Assembly: GCA_947034885.2 (NCBI GenBank)
Contig: OX344749.2
Span: 5,099,501-5,163,500 of the forward strand
DNA length: 64,000 bases
Origin: Thuidium tamariscinum
Lineage: Eukaryota; Streptophyta; Bryopsida; Hypnales; Thuidiaceae
Direction of reading: 5' to 3'
In this document: in pieces, positions 35,934 to 49,705 of the stretch
Layout: every line of letters starts with the position of its first letter
Numbering within the stretch: position 1 is the stretch's first letter
Program-made: the position numbers and the translations under genes
Notes under the pieces: model-generated
What the model was told of the DNA's origin: nothing
Database searches by the model: none
What the model saw: the letters and a program-made list of their open reading frames with translations, nothing else

Positions 35934-36242
35934 CACTATACCAAAATGTGGTAAAAAAAAACCGCACTCAAAATCGAGTGTGGTTCTTTTTGCCACGTTT
36001 TTGTGCATGCGTGCGTAGTGGATTTTCACGTTTTTTTGCAATTTCCCACTGCAATTTTTAGAATTGTGAAGAGTATTTAAAAGACCTTTTCAATGGTATA
36101 TTACACGCCCCAAATTTCCAAAAATTGCAGTGGAAAATTGCAAAAAATCGTGAAAATCCATTGCACACACATGTACAAAAACATGGCAAAAAGAACCACT
36201 CGATTTTGAGTGCGGTTTTTTTTACCACATTTTGGCATAGTG
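35934..36242 (+). mobile_element. CACTA-type foldback MITE (309 bp)
   Basis: Almost the whole element is an inverted repeat: the first half (CACTATACCAAAATGTGGT) folds back on the second (reverse complement CACTATGCCAAAATGTGGT). It is flanked by TAT at 35931-35933 and 36243-36245. Transcripts would form a hairpin of more than 120 bp, a possible small-RNA source. Confidence 0.87.
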
Positions 36243-37690
36243 TATATACATGTTTGAAATTGTGACAAGCATAAGATTCTTAACCTTGTTAGGATGGGCT
36301 ATGTACTTTGAAAATCAACATTTTTCATAGAGTGTGAATCATCTACTTAAATGGAGTTGAGCTATTGTAGAAGACTTCATTTTTGGTACAAAATTTGAAA
36401 GTTGAACATTTGCACTTTTATCTTACATAGAAGGCTTCTCTATCATCTATTAGACACTTAGTGTCCCCAATATCATTACATAGTTGAGGGTTCTTTTAAA
36501 CATAACTTCACTAATTGGATGATCAAATTTCACCTAATACCTCTAACTATTTCACATTCCCTTAGTGCTAGAAAGGTGGTCTTTGAAACATTGATCTCTA
36601 GTGTTTTAGGTAGCATGGTGACCAAGGACCACCCTTCTAAAAATGGAACTACCAATATCAAACATAGAGCATATAAAATTAGCTATAAGACTAGCTATAG
36701 TATTATTGGCTACATCATCAAACCTACTTCCAAAAAAACATTAGTGGTAGCATCATTCTTTGCATCTAAAATAAGTATACCTATAATGAGCACTTGTAGC
36801 AATTGATTACATTTAACCCCTAAGCATCCAAATCAACACCCTAAATCTAGCCTTCTCCAAAGAGATGTTCAACCAATATAATTTAGCAAGTCATATAGTG
36901 AAAATTTCTTCAATTTTTCCTGAAGCTCAAATTCCTAATCTTCTTGTAAATTCAACAATCAAGTCTTTGAATCTTATTTTTTAATTGAAGGGGCCAACTT
37001 GAGTAGCAATTTGTGGCTTGCTTTTTGGATTGAAGTTTGGCACTAAGGGATTAATATTGTCTAACACAAATTATTATTTTTGGACCTTAGAAGCAAGTGG
37101 TAAAAGAGCGTAAATGCACTTAAAGCATATATTATTTTGACATTTTGAGGATAAGAAAAGAATTTCAAAGTATTATCTACAAATGTGCCAAAAGTCAATA
37201 CTAAACTCTCCAACCCTCATGTTTTCATTTTGACCATCTTGTACTATAATATTGTATTAGTGATGTTTTGAGGGTCAAGTATAGTTGTCACCTTTTGGAT
37301 TAAGGGCACACTTAAATTATTATTTTATCAAAAGACTTTTCTTTCACATTGGTCTTACAACGAGAACTATTCATCTTTAATATAGAAAACATTGTAAGAA
37401 GGGTGAAAATTCACACACCCAATTTTCTTGATTCTTTTAGACAGTGACACTTTTATACTTCATTTTTGGTGAATAGTGAGGCAAAGGTATCCACCCAAAA
37501 GACAATGAGGCAAATTTTTTATTTTATTAACCCCCAATACTTAGAACATATTCACTATTCAGCATTAAATCAACAACATTAAGGGGATTTCAATTTATTT
37601 TTTATTCTTATTTTAAATTAATGACCAAGAAATTGAGGGGTTGTTTGGTATGGGATGGTGCAATCTTTTCAGTGGATAGTGGATAATCAG
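36243..37690. other. AT-rich intergenic DNA
   Basis: No gene seen. Near 37635 the phrase GGGGTTGTTTGGTATGGGAT looks like a MITE end, but I found no matching second end. Confidence 0.35.
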
Positions 37691-40600
37691 TACGAAAATG
37701 TTGAAGGAGTTAAGTTCCTGGGGTGATTTAGGTTTCACGAGTAATTCTGGCTACAACAGGAGTCCCTTGTTGGTTTCGTCAGGACTCAGGAACCATGTCG
37801 TTTGTCCATACCTCCTGATTCGGCGCAGAGCCACTGCAAAGGAATGTTTAGCAGGTAAGCATTTGGGCCACCCTAACATAAGTTAACGAAGTTGCTCTGC
37901 ACAAGTTTACAGCCTGAGGTCTCTCTTTCACGGCAGGACACATGGCCAGAAGATTCATCAAGTAGTGGAAGACTCATTGTACCAGCATCCGCAATCGACA
38001 TGATGTTGCCGATTGCGCTGGGGAGGGAGAATCTTCATGAACGACACATCGTCTACCTCGCTCTGACATACTTGAACATCCTGGTCGCTCCCTGACAGAT
38101 GGAGAAAACAATGGCAGCGATAGGGAAATGGGTTAAGAATATTAAGCCCTAATATGAAACGGTAGTACTGGTCACGCTTGCCACATTCGCCAACAGATGA
38201 TAGCGGCATGCTTCGTTTTCGTTCAGAAAGTCGAACAAGCACGATCAGCAAACATATCCGAGATTCACGACACAAACAACTGTGAAATCCAAAAACCTGC
38301 AATCTTAAATTGTGGGTTACACGATGATGAAAACTTTTGTAACAACTACTCCGTATTACTGTTTTCGACACTATCGATGATTCAAAAGGTACAGTAGCTC
38401 TCGCAGTGAGTATGCACCTTCATCTTCGTATCCCTAACTTCAGCCAACTCAAAAATCCTGTCTGGACCGTGTGAACCGGTATAAATAGTGGACGTATAGC
38501 AATTCACAACCCACCAAACACGGATTTGATGCTGAATCTTACCCTGAGGCATTCCTCTCCAAACAATTAGCAGATTAGATATGCCTGTGAGTTTCAACGT
38601 TTCATTCTTTTCACAAAGAAATGACGATGAAATACTATTGGGCAAGCCTCTGACGTGAGATTTCTCAGACTGCAAAGATTGTCAGAAAAGGTATGGACCA
38701 CACTAACCAGACTGTACAGACTTCTTATCCTCTAGTGCACAGAAGGAGGACCACAGATGATGAAATATTATAACGACAGAACGGTGAGGACTGCTGCGCA
38801 GAAAGTCAAGTGAGATCTATGGTTCTGTGCCTAGGATGACAAGAAGTTGTATGTGATACGCAATGTGAAGAGGCATGAGAACTCACTTGAAGATCTCCAT
38901 GAAGCCTCCGGTATCGGCCATGAACTTTCCACAGATAATGGACAATCGACTCGCTGAAATCGGAGCACTAGACACTTAACAGTTCCAAGCCGTGCCAAGA
39001 TTGTGGAATTTCTATCAAATATCTCAAACAGGAAACTGCTGAAAAGGACACGGTCACCTAACTTACATGTGGGGACCTAACGTGCAGAAAAAGCTTTCCA
39101 GATTGAGAGAAAGTTATCCAACTAAGATAAGCTTAAAGAAAGCTACTCAACTGCACATGCCACGATCGTCAAAAAAATACTGAAAAGACCCGATGGCCAG
39201 GTTTGAATATCCTCAAGCAGGAAAGTGTTCGTACAATTTGTTTCCCAAACAACAATCGTCCGCTTGAAGTCTCACGAACTGTCAAATATTGGAGGGAAAC
39301 AAAGCTGTCGCGAAAAAAACGCCTGTACATTACCAAGATGAAAACTCAAAAGTAGCTCATACGATTTCGCGTAACTCGAAAGCAAATAGGCAAGAAAGTC
39401 AAGACCTCTGTTTCGAAGTGCAGTCCACAGAAAATGCAGCTCAGCGCGCTTCCAAGAAGCATCGATAGCTGGACAATAAGCTCTCGATCAAACCAAGCCT
39501 GAACTAACACGAAATGCTAAACACCTGTTCCTGGCCTAAACAGCTTGCGGGAAATTCTATCTCGCTCATATGGAAAATAAAGCACAGTGCAGGAACAGAA
39601 CAGACTCCTGCTACGAATGTCCATATCCGTGTAAACAAGACCTGAGCCCAAACGAAGAGGAACGCAACGCAGATCACAACAGAGCCAATTAGTAATCAAT
39701 ACGAGCACAACCATCCATGTGCGCGAGTACTCTTTCCCATCGCCCAGGTTCCATGAATGACCTCCCATATCACAGTCCGCATCCTCAATAAATTACCATC
39801 ACTGAACTCCCTATCTCACTCCTGTACCACGGATCCTAACTGCTGTAACTTACTTGCATGCCAGGTGGGCTCTGGGCAGAGTCCTCCAGCAACATACCCC
39901 GACCCTAATCGAATCTCTCCGCCATATTAACTTACTCGTAACAAAGCTTTAACGGGAGTTTATATTATTATCCCCAAACCCCTTGCATAATTTCCTGAAT
40001 CCACGAGCGACAATAAATTTCCACTCAAGCGCAAAGCCCTGGTAGTCCCTGCACGGCGCAGATCGGAACCTCTGGAGCCAGGCCACCAGGCAGAACGAAA
40101 CAGACCTAAAAACTGTGAACTGTCCCTCCCATCAGTTCCACCTCGTAATATCATGCCCTTTACCATAGCCGGTGATGAATGAGCCCTCTGCGAAAAGAGC
40201 CCAGAAACATGTGAATCCGAACTGAATAGGGCACCGTCAGGCAGGCAGTAATGGCTTTCGCCCTGGACAAGGCGACATGGAAGAGGCAGGCGCATTAAAC
40301 AACAACACCCAAGTGTACAGTCGACGGACTTGTCCGACTCGCCACCATCATGCCTGGCAGGACAAACAGAAGTCATGATTCCCAAACTGGGTGACTCACT
40401 CCGGCACTCAGTCACGCCCTGGGATGGAACTTAACGTACCTTACAATTCCCTCGTGGCACGAAGCTTCACTGGGCCTCGCCAAAAAGCTTCACGAACCCT
40501 GGCTATGGCGTCACCCTCCTCTGCAGAGCTGCAAATATCCACGCCACAACCCCAAAAACACTTTTTGAAACGTAGAAAACCAGGTAGGAAACGTAGATAA

Positions 40601-41100
40601 TAGGGAGACGAATGTACACTAAACGTAGAAATGCCTTCGCTGATCTACGAAAAAAGAGGATGCTCGTATTTAAGTTTGAAACGGAAAAGACAAACTGCAC
40701 GGCGCCTTCGCTGCTACGTCAACTGCTCGTGCTGAATAGGGAATCTACGAATAGAGTTCGAATTCGTAGATGGTGTGAAATGTACGCGGCTGCGAAAAGG
40801 TAAAAGGGGCTCGGTAAAGTGGGGCGAAAGATTCAAAGGGCTGGTAACAATTCAAAAGTCTTTTGGGCTGTAAGTTAGCGGGGACTCGGGGAGACGCGGA
40901 GAAGCTTCCTTTCGATCCTCGTGTCGCGCTGTGATTGGGTGGCACTGCACTGCTCCCATCATACATTTGAAAAGCCGGTATGATCAATGGAGGAAACCCT
41001 AAAGTGGAATTTATTGGCACTGGATATGCAGTCGTACATCCCCTTTCCTTTGCCTCCAAGTGTCTCCTCTAATTTTTACCGTACTCCTCCATTATTTACC
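37691..41100. other. GC-richer unassigned region with short ORFs
   Basis: Composition here is clearly less AT-rich than on either side. Short open frames exist on both strands (37698-37886, 38197-38397, 40391-40600 and 40612-40803 plus; 37958-38371 and 39960-40415 minus) but none shows a recognisable domain. A frame starting MASPSSAELQ at 40506, followed by a donor-like GTAGGA near 40583, could be a first exon. The rest may be introns, leader or non-coding RNA. Confidence 0.3.
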
Positions 41101-41132
41101 CTCAGAAAGGGCTTGGACTAATAAAGGGACTG

Positions 41133-41351
41133 GGTGAATCAATTGGCCCCCTCGCCAAGTCATTTCAAGGGTGCAAGTAAAACAAAAAGCTCCACATTTG
41201 GTACTTGGAAAATTGATCTCTTACAAGGTTTCCGGCAAATTCGGGGCCTTTGATTGCAAATGTGAATTTTGGATTTGTAAATTTTATCATGCATGGGAAA
41301 TAAAAAAATTCAGGGTTTTCCCAAAGTGTTGAGTAAAGGGGTTAGTTCACC
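41133..41351 (-). mobile_element. MITE family with GGTGAACT ends, copy 2
   Basis: Reverse complement of the element at 15949-16171, with shared blocks TTTTACTTGCACC and AATGACTTGG. The ends GGTGAATCAATTGGCCCC and GGTGAACTAACCCC form the inverted repeat. Confidence 0.75.
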
Positions 41352-41409
41352 CCAACCCTAATAAAGACAATGGAGATATTTGTATGCTTGTATGGCTTCT
41401 AATATAAAG

Positions 41410-41704
41410 TCATTAGATGTTTTTTGAGGGGTCAAGAAGACTGCGAGTTATCACAGCAGGGAACAGGTTCGGCGAGGTTCGGCAAGGCGGTCTGACGTGG
41501 CCGAGAGACTGCCACGTCATCGACCCCAAAAAAATAAATAAATAAATAAATTTGTATTTGAAGACTAAAAAAATTTTTTTTTTTTTTTTTTTTTTTTTTG
41601 AAAAAAATAAATCTGACAGCAGGCCGCTCCCCTCGCTGCGGGGAACAGCTGCGGGGGAACAGCACTGGAACAGTCTTCTGCAGGGGTCAAAAAACATCTA
41701 ATGA
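41410..41704. mobile_element. GC-cored inverted-repeat element (295 bp)
   Basis: The left end TCATTAGATGTTTTTTGAGG pairs with the right end, whose reverse complement starts TCATTAGATGTTTTTTGACC. The pairing continues through AGAAGACTG. The middle holds GC-rich arms and a run of 26 T (41574-41599). No second copy was found in the window. Confidence 0.65.
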
Positions 41705-43818
41705 ACTACGCTTTCTAATTAATAAGCCTCTAAAATATTTATTCCAGAGCATTTTTATTTTTTCCTTCAATACAAAATAATACTCAATAGGAATTTTAAA
41801 TGGACCCATACTAATCAATTGAAATCCCACACTATATAAATATCTACCTTAGCTATACATCAATGGTTATTGAAGTATGTGGGAGTTATTCATCATCATT
41901 TAAACATCTATAGTTTTCAGAATAAATCTCTTTATTTTTTTGGGTCCAATTAATACCCCTATTTGGTGTAGATTTCATCATAAAGTTTATCCCTAATTAT
42001 AATAATGGTGCCAAAGGAAGGTTTTAATTTAGAATATGGTATAACCACCGATTTCCAACTAGGGATTGATACCAAACCTACAAGTGTAACCATTTCCAAC
42101 CAAGGTTGAAGTAAATCTCCAACCGAAGCTTCAAATCTATTATTTTATGCCTCTTCAAAATTAGGAATTATAAATCTATAATTTATATCCCAAAGTAGTC
42201 AGTAGGAAAGAAGTTTCTATTGGAAAACTCTATACTTTGGAAAGGGGTTTAGGCCAACTTTCAGCTTCTAAACTTCATGGTAATTAATATTCAAGGAAAA
42301 AAATCATGAAAAATTAGCAATGCCTATAATTTCTATCTTACTACACTAGCTTCTACTACTCTAGATTATGCATAGAACTGGTTAAGTAGTCAAGTTAACT
42401 ATAGGTGTAACCTGTCTTTTGAATGGGTAGTGCAAAGTGTAGGTTGTACCTAGAGTGGATAGTCACTCACAAGGAGTTTTCCAAATAAATATATTAATTA
42501 TTTAATATTATACACGTGTCACTTTCTGGTACGCTATCAAAGTTTTATGTATGTTGTAGATAGTAAGAGGCATCTTTAGGAGGAACCATGTCAAAAACAA
42601 TGAAAACTATACATGATTTATAGAAAGGATACATGTGTCAATTTTCCATTGGTTGTAAGAATTTTATACATATTTTAAAAGGGATATAGTACCCATTTTT
42701 CTATTGAACGTAAAACTTTTACATTCAATCTGAAACCCTAATTTCTTCAACAACTTTGTCTTCACTCTCATGTGTCATTCTCCTTAGTTGTCCCTTCATG
42801 CTCCTATACTGCCTACAAATGACAAAGAAAGCATCATAAATACAAAAACAAGTGAATAAAAAAGCATCAACAACAAGAATAACGAAGACAATCAAATAAT
42901 GACAATAATACAACTATCATAAAATGTCAACATTCAAAATTTTAAACATACTGTAATACTAAATTCTTTATTCAAAATTCACAAGCACTTCATTCAACCA
43001 CAATTCAATTGAAAGAGTCAACATGCTTACAAATCGAGATACAAATTGCCAAACCCTAAATCTTCTAATTCACCTCCAAATACTACACGTAGTGATGCAA
43101 ATTGCTTAACATGACATTGTAGTGCAAAATCTTTTTCTACATGCATCAAGTTGGTTTTCTACTTTCGAAAATGATATCAAAATTACAAGCAAATACAAAA
43201 CAATAGGTAGTTGGCTCTTCCAAAAGAATATAATAGCTTACAACTTAGTGTTCAAAGCACTTAAGGTCTTATGTTTCATCTTTGGCTTACCTTTTGTATT
43301 TTGGTTTGCTTTGTCTCCTTCCTTAAAGATCTTAGTATTGTTGGCTTATTGCACAATAAGAAAAAATAAAAAATCATAGGTCATAGCATGTTGCATTAAA
43401 AATAGCTTTCAAAAATTAAAAACTTCAAATAGTACTTGCAATGAAATATTGCTTGTTTAGAGGATCATTGCCATGACATTTGAACTCTCTTTAATGATTA
43501 CAAAGAAGAACATATTCATCACTCAAATGTACTTTACATTAAGTAGCAACAACAACAATAATTAAAGCAAGAGCAATGATCATGTACTAATAGGGAAGAA
43601 AGATGTTAAAAAAGATTGGAATAGTCAAGTAATGTTAAGGAAAGAATGTGCATCCTTTGAACATTAAATCGTATATTTGTGAAACCTTTGATTAGTATCC
43701 TTCCACCAAAATCTTCTCATTGGTAAGAGGGCTTCCATGGATAGTAACATCAACGGCCACCAAAATCTTTTCATACTTTGCAAAGGGGGGAGAAAAGACA
43801 TAGTTTGTAAACACCATA

Positions 43819-43845
43819 GATAGTGAAGCATGGTGCTTCACTATC
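43819..43845. repeat. Perfect 12-bp inverted repeat, 3-base loop
   Basis: GATAGTGAAGCA, loop TGG, then TGCTTCACTATC. A diverged version of the right arm with CCACCCAAAAGA follows here and also appears near 37475. Confidence 0.75.
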
Positions 43846-45347
43846 CACCCAAAAGAATTTTAAATTAAAAAAAATTATTAAGTCACCTCCTATCCCCTTC
43901 CCAAACAAAAAAAATTTTAATTTTAATTTTAAAATTTTAAAATTTTAATTTGCATTCCCCCCATCCCACCTCTTGTAATTTTCAGAAGACAATGTCATTG
44001 ACAATCAATATGGGATTTTACCCATATCCTTATTCACTATATATATTCAGTATTGTATATGTATATCCTATCCATATCTGATATTTCACTACTATATCCG
44101 TAATCAATATTCATTTTTTAAATTTCTATCCGTATTTTGTAACTGTATCTATATCCATGTTCGAAAGGCTCAAATTAAATTTCATGAGATCAACAGCTTG
44201 TGATTTTTTGAAAAGTCAATGGTGATATCAAAGGTTACCATTTTTTTATAAAAACTATCAACAACCTGTAAATTTTTGGAGAAGGGGAAGGAGGAGGGCA
44301 AATGCAAACCAGGGTGATTGCATCTTTTGAGAGGATAGTCAAATTTGAATTGTTCTATTACAGTGAAAAGAAACACATCACCAAGTTCCACGAAACCCAA
44401 TTTTGGTGCTCTAAAGGATTTCATCTTGTATTTTTCCCAAACTTCAACTCCTAGTCCCACATTGCACACACTTCATGATAATTTGTACTACACAATATTT
44501 ATTAAAGTTCCTTCATTCAATATTACATGGATGAAATGCATTCTTCAAATTTTTACTATACAATGTGCCATCTAGATATAAGGATCATCCTATTAGGTAT
44601 GACACAAATTACTACCACTTAAAAAAAGAATACTATCATAAAGAAATTAGAAAAAAAAAATTAATACAATGTAGGCTATGTAGCAATATTCCAAGATGAA
44701 TAAATTTAAAATAGTGTATCATTTAGGTAAATTAATGTACTAGTACAAACAAGATTAGTCAATGCACCTTATCAATTTTGATTAAAAAAAGCGTTTTTAA
44801 TTAATATTTTTAATATTTTTGGAGATCATTCTTGGAAATATAAGAATTTTATTGAATAAGTCATACTCTGTATTAGACTAAACTAATAATTGATTGAATC
44901 ATTTTCTTGAATTTCACTAAATTTTTTTGCATCTTAATATAGACTAGCATAGAGTTTATTGCATGCAAATAAAGCTAAAAGGTTTCATCAAACTACAAGT
45001 TTTATTGAAAAGATATTTGAATGACATTAGGATTTAGCAAGAATGAATGAAAATGTGATAGATGAAACAAATTGCCTTTAATAAAATAGAAATATAATTT
45101 AACTCAGTTTCATCAAACTAGTCACAAAAATATATTGATTTTTGAATTTTGGAAATTAAGGGATCAAATCAATGACTTTGATTGTAGTGGTATTTTTTCA
45201 AAACTATAATTGTTCAAACGGCTGTCAAGTTTTAAAATTTTCACATAGAATTTAATATCCAATCTAAAAACATATTTTACCTGAAACATTCTTATCTAAT
45301 AATTCAAAATAAATAAATGAAAAAATGAAAAAGGTCTTGTTCATTTT

Positions 45348-45570
45348 AACCCTTGAAGGACAAACTAGTAGCCATGGAAATCATGTATTTTAATTTTGTG
45401 TGACATCATGTAGTTTGAAAAAGCCTAATATATTCATTGGAAGTCAAAGAACTATTGAAGATCTTTCCTTTCCACTCCTAATACCAAGGATGAAAAGTTG
45501 CACTTCTATCCGATAGGAAAAGATTCTTTGTCGTTCAAAGGACGCAAAATGTCCTCGGTGGCATGTAAAA
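45348..45570 (+). repeat. Dispersed repeat, copy 1
   Basis: Shares order and many words with 59026-59240: TAACCCTTG, TTTGTGTGACAT or ATTGTGTGACAT, AGGATGAA, TTGCACTTCTAT, AAGATTCTTTGTC. Same orientation, diverged. Starting with TAACCC may mean a decayed mobile element, but no second end is clear. Confidence 0.6.
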
Positions 45571-48500
45571 AAAAGTAAAATATTATCTACTTTTAAAGTT
45601 AGTCAATGTCGAGATAAATGGTTCTTTTGCCATGGAAGTCTATAACTTTTTATAAAGTAAGATAGGTCAAGATGCATAATAATCTAGCCTCATTATTGTC
45701 CTGCTATATAGTTGTCAAATTGTACAATAATCAAGCCATATTACCATCATATTATATAATTGTTGAGCCCCAAATAATGAAACTACAATTACTTCATATA
45801 CCAACTATCCTTGCAGTTGGCATAGTTTTGAAGTGACAATACTACTTTGAATTCTCTTCACCATTTTGAGTGTCTTTTCTCTAATATACATTTATTTAAT
45901 GATTGTTTGAACTTCATCTTCATCATCATTTATCAAATAGTTGTTAAGGTCATTATTGTTCATTCATTTCCCAAAACCTCTTTCAAAAATACTTCTTAAA
46001 TGCTATATCTTGAACTAGATCATTTGAAATTCTAACAACATTAAGTTCGAAAAATTCAATTTACCATCATTAGAAGTACTATGGAAAGCATAGCTCTGTT
46101 AGCAAATTAAAAGACTTTGAATAAACCATTATTTGAAAATTTGAAAATTTTCAAGTTTTATATAAGCAACTCTAACCCTTCATGTTGTAAGAAAAGATAT
46201 ACAATACATGATTATTATTCCTACCTTTTAGATTCAAAATGACCCCACATGCCTCATGCACAATCCTTAGAACTACTTATTTTTTATAGTCCCTAACTTG
46301 ATACGTTTTGTCTCAAATTTAAAGAGAGATAATGAATAAATGAACCCCTAAATAATTGCCTCAAAACACCCTTACCAAGAACAAAGGATGAAATATTCAT
46401 AGTATGTAAATACAATTGAATGGTGGGAAAATTCAAACTATATAAATTGAATTATGTTTTCCTTAATCTTTGAGATATTAAAGACAAGCAATTGAAGATT
46501 TGGGAATTTTGAAATGTTGAAATTTAAATATCTCTTGCTTAAGGCCATGAATATAAAAAATTCAAATTTTCAAATTTGTGATTTGCTAATTAAGAAGTTT
46601 ATAAGTTTGTTGTTTGTACGTATGTGAATTTATAAAAATGTGTATTCTAATTCATTGAATTGTTATATTGATATTATTGAATTGTTATATTTTGATGATT
46701 CAAGTGTTCTGAAGTGGTTGTAGTAATGGATTTTAAACACATAATGGATGATAAATACACAAAAAATAATGTCAAAACAATTGTCTTTTCAATCAAATGT
46801 ATATAAAATTCTTAATTTTGTCATGCTAGAAAATTTTAATTTACCAAAATTTCATTATTTAAGTTGTGCTACTCATCTATAAAAATTGCTTTATGCAAAT
46901 GTCAATGCTATAAATACTAGTAATCCATTTGAACATGAAAAAGGTTGTCATTCAAATTAAATTGTGATACAAATACACTAGAATGAATAGTTTAAATTGA
47001 AAAGAATTGAAAATTAAATTATTAAACTTACATTTGATCTAACTTTCTAAATAATAAACCATAAGCTCTACAAGGCCTTTTTTTTGTCAAAAAATGCTGA
47101 AAATTGTCATTCCTAGTGCCAAGAACAAATTTTTGTTTCTTAATATCTAACTCTAGAGTTTTGCAATAGACAAGTATGAGAATGTACAAAAGAAATTCCA
47201 AAAACTTTGACCACACATATTGTGAGATGTTTGCTTTCAATGTATTTAAAATATGTTATTTTTGGCTATATGTCAAACTAATTCTTAAGACCTTTAATCT
47301 TCTACACTAAAAATTTACATTTAAAATCTAAAATTTAAAAATTTTATTCATAAAGAATTGAGTAGAGAGTCTTTGAATAAACATTCAAAAAGCATAAACA
47401 TGATTTTTATTCTTTAAATAGTTGATGAGTATAAGAAAGTCAAAGATAGAATGAAAACTAAATTACTAGCTCTAAGATGGATTATAACATACTAATTCTA
47501 ATGAGTGATAGTTTTATCAAATAAAGTTAAACCTGACAACTTTTTCTTTTGGAAAAATTTACAAATTGAGCTATACAATAATTTTGTACATTGTATCTTA
47601 ACCCCTAGTCTAAACCCAACATGTTTATAGGTCCAAAATTGCTTCAAAATACTTGTCCTCAAAACAAGGTCAAAATCTTTGTCAATATTTATTTTTCAAT
47701 GATTTCAACAATAGGATTCCTTGGTTAATTTGCTAAAGTACATTAAAAGAAAAGTTTAGAATGAATATCTTCAACAATAGCAAGTTCAATGTGCTTAAAC
47801 TTCAAAATGTAGGCTTCTCTAACCTTTCCAAAAGGTGAAGTTTTGTCTTTCAAAATTTTGAGGAAAAATCATATATGTCCTATAACTTGTGAATTTTTGT
47901 CAATATATCCTAAAATGGGTTGAAATCATATGTAAAAAATTTCAGCCAAAAAAATCTTCATGTTCAATTTCTTTGAAATTGTAAAATGAAAGGTGTTATT
48001 AAATGAAAGGTATAACTAATATGCTAATTACTTTAGGAAAAAATTGAAAATTGTCAATTATAATGGAACAACTAGTATCCTTTAAATACTCTTTTGTTTG
48101 AAAATTTTCAATATTCCAAGCCAAAAATGACTTTATATGATTTATGTACCTTGATTGCCTATGTATTAAAACTCTTTAAAACTTTCACCTCATTATTTAG
48201 AATAGAATGGTTCAGGTTTTATGAATGGTTGGTATCACTCTATATATTTAAAAAATTATATATATATTATATTTAGAAAATATTATTTGAGGCCTACTTT
48301 GACGATGAAATTGAAAAAACCTTCTAAATTTTAAAATATTTGTTGGAATGACCTGAAACAAAAGCTTTGCATATAGATTATGATGAGTAGAATCCATCCT
48401 ACAAAATTTATACAAAAATTCCAAACTATGAAGTTAATAGAGCCTACCTAAATTTTAAAAAGCCAAAAGTGGATTCTTTGGTTCTTTGGGGTTAAAGAAG

Positions 48501-49705
48501 ATGCTCTAATTGCCACAAAACAAGATGTTCCATATTTTTTTCATCATTTATCCAAATGAAACAAATGGAATCTTTTGATATAGAAAAAATTATCTGTTGA
48601 AAAATTAGATCTCTTTTGTTGATTTTTTTAAATTATTTTTAAATTTATATTACACAATTTTTGTTTCTATAGACAAGTTGAATTGAAATTATATTTCCAT
48701 ATTGTTTATCTAATTTTCTATCTTGAGATGAAGTTTTAAAAAATCATGTGAAAATTTGAGATCAAAGGTACTTGGAGACTCTTTAGGGACCGAGTAAGTT
48801 TCAAAACATTATGCTTATAGGCTATGATTGATTAATGAGATAGTTTTGAAAATAAATGATAAAGCTTTAGAAGAATTAATTTTTATAAGTTTGTGAGCAT
48901 AAAATTATTTAGAGAAAAATATTTGGCAAAGAATTGATGACCCTATCTTATTTGCAATGTATAGTTTTTCAAATATTAAACTAAATTACTGGGATTTTGC
49001 CTCTTTCTATGCTATCAATGATGTTCATTTGAGAATCCAACATCTTAGATCCTAAAGATTCAAGGATTTTGCACAAATTATAAATATGGCATTAAATATA
49101 AGTTCCATAAATTCTTTGAATTTTGTGTAAAAAATAATAATATTGAACATCAATAATATGAAATATTTCTTTGGTCAAAATTCCAAAACCATTGACAAAT
49201 TTGTTTCAAATTATTTTTGAAGTTTTCAATTTCAATAGAGATTTATTAAAAGTACCCAATTTCAATCTTTGTTCTATAAATTTTCTACAATTAGTCAAAA
49301 ATGCAACTTCACTTTAATTGTGAAAAGTATACATCCAATTTAAGTATAGAAACATCAACAATTTCTCCAAATAATAAACCTTATATTACTAGGTATATAC
49401 TAACAACTTTGTACTATTTTTCTTATAGATTTTTCTATTACCATTGAAGTATTAATTTCGAATATGAATATTGCAAGAATGTAATCTTGATTGTATGGAG
49501 AAAATAATTTTGTGATTTTTCCTTTCAAAAAGAACCGAAAAACAAGTGATTGAGCTTGTAGGAATTAAACTCTTGAAGGATATGCTTAGATGAATTGATT
49601 ATTTTGAAATTAACATTCTCTAATTTTAAAATTAGGATTTATAACACTATATTTTAAATAATGGGGAAATTTGAAACTACCATCCAACGAAGTTTTAGTT
49701 ATAGT

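Larger units (their letters stand above)
41705..49697. other. AT-rich intergenic DNA, dispersed repeats only
   Basis: I see no gene on either strand; every open frame is short and without a recognisable domain. It contains a perfect hairpin (43819-43845), a degenerate TATCC-rich stretch (44030-44160) and several pieces related to other places in the window (45348-45570; 47600-47710; 48410-48500). Confidence 0.5.

Noticed and set aside
41574-41599. Run of 26 T as the tail of a retroposon
   Set aside because: It sits in the middle of an inverted-repeat element, not next to a target duplication, and no retroelement sequence adjoins it.
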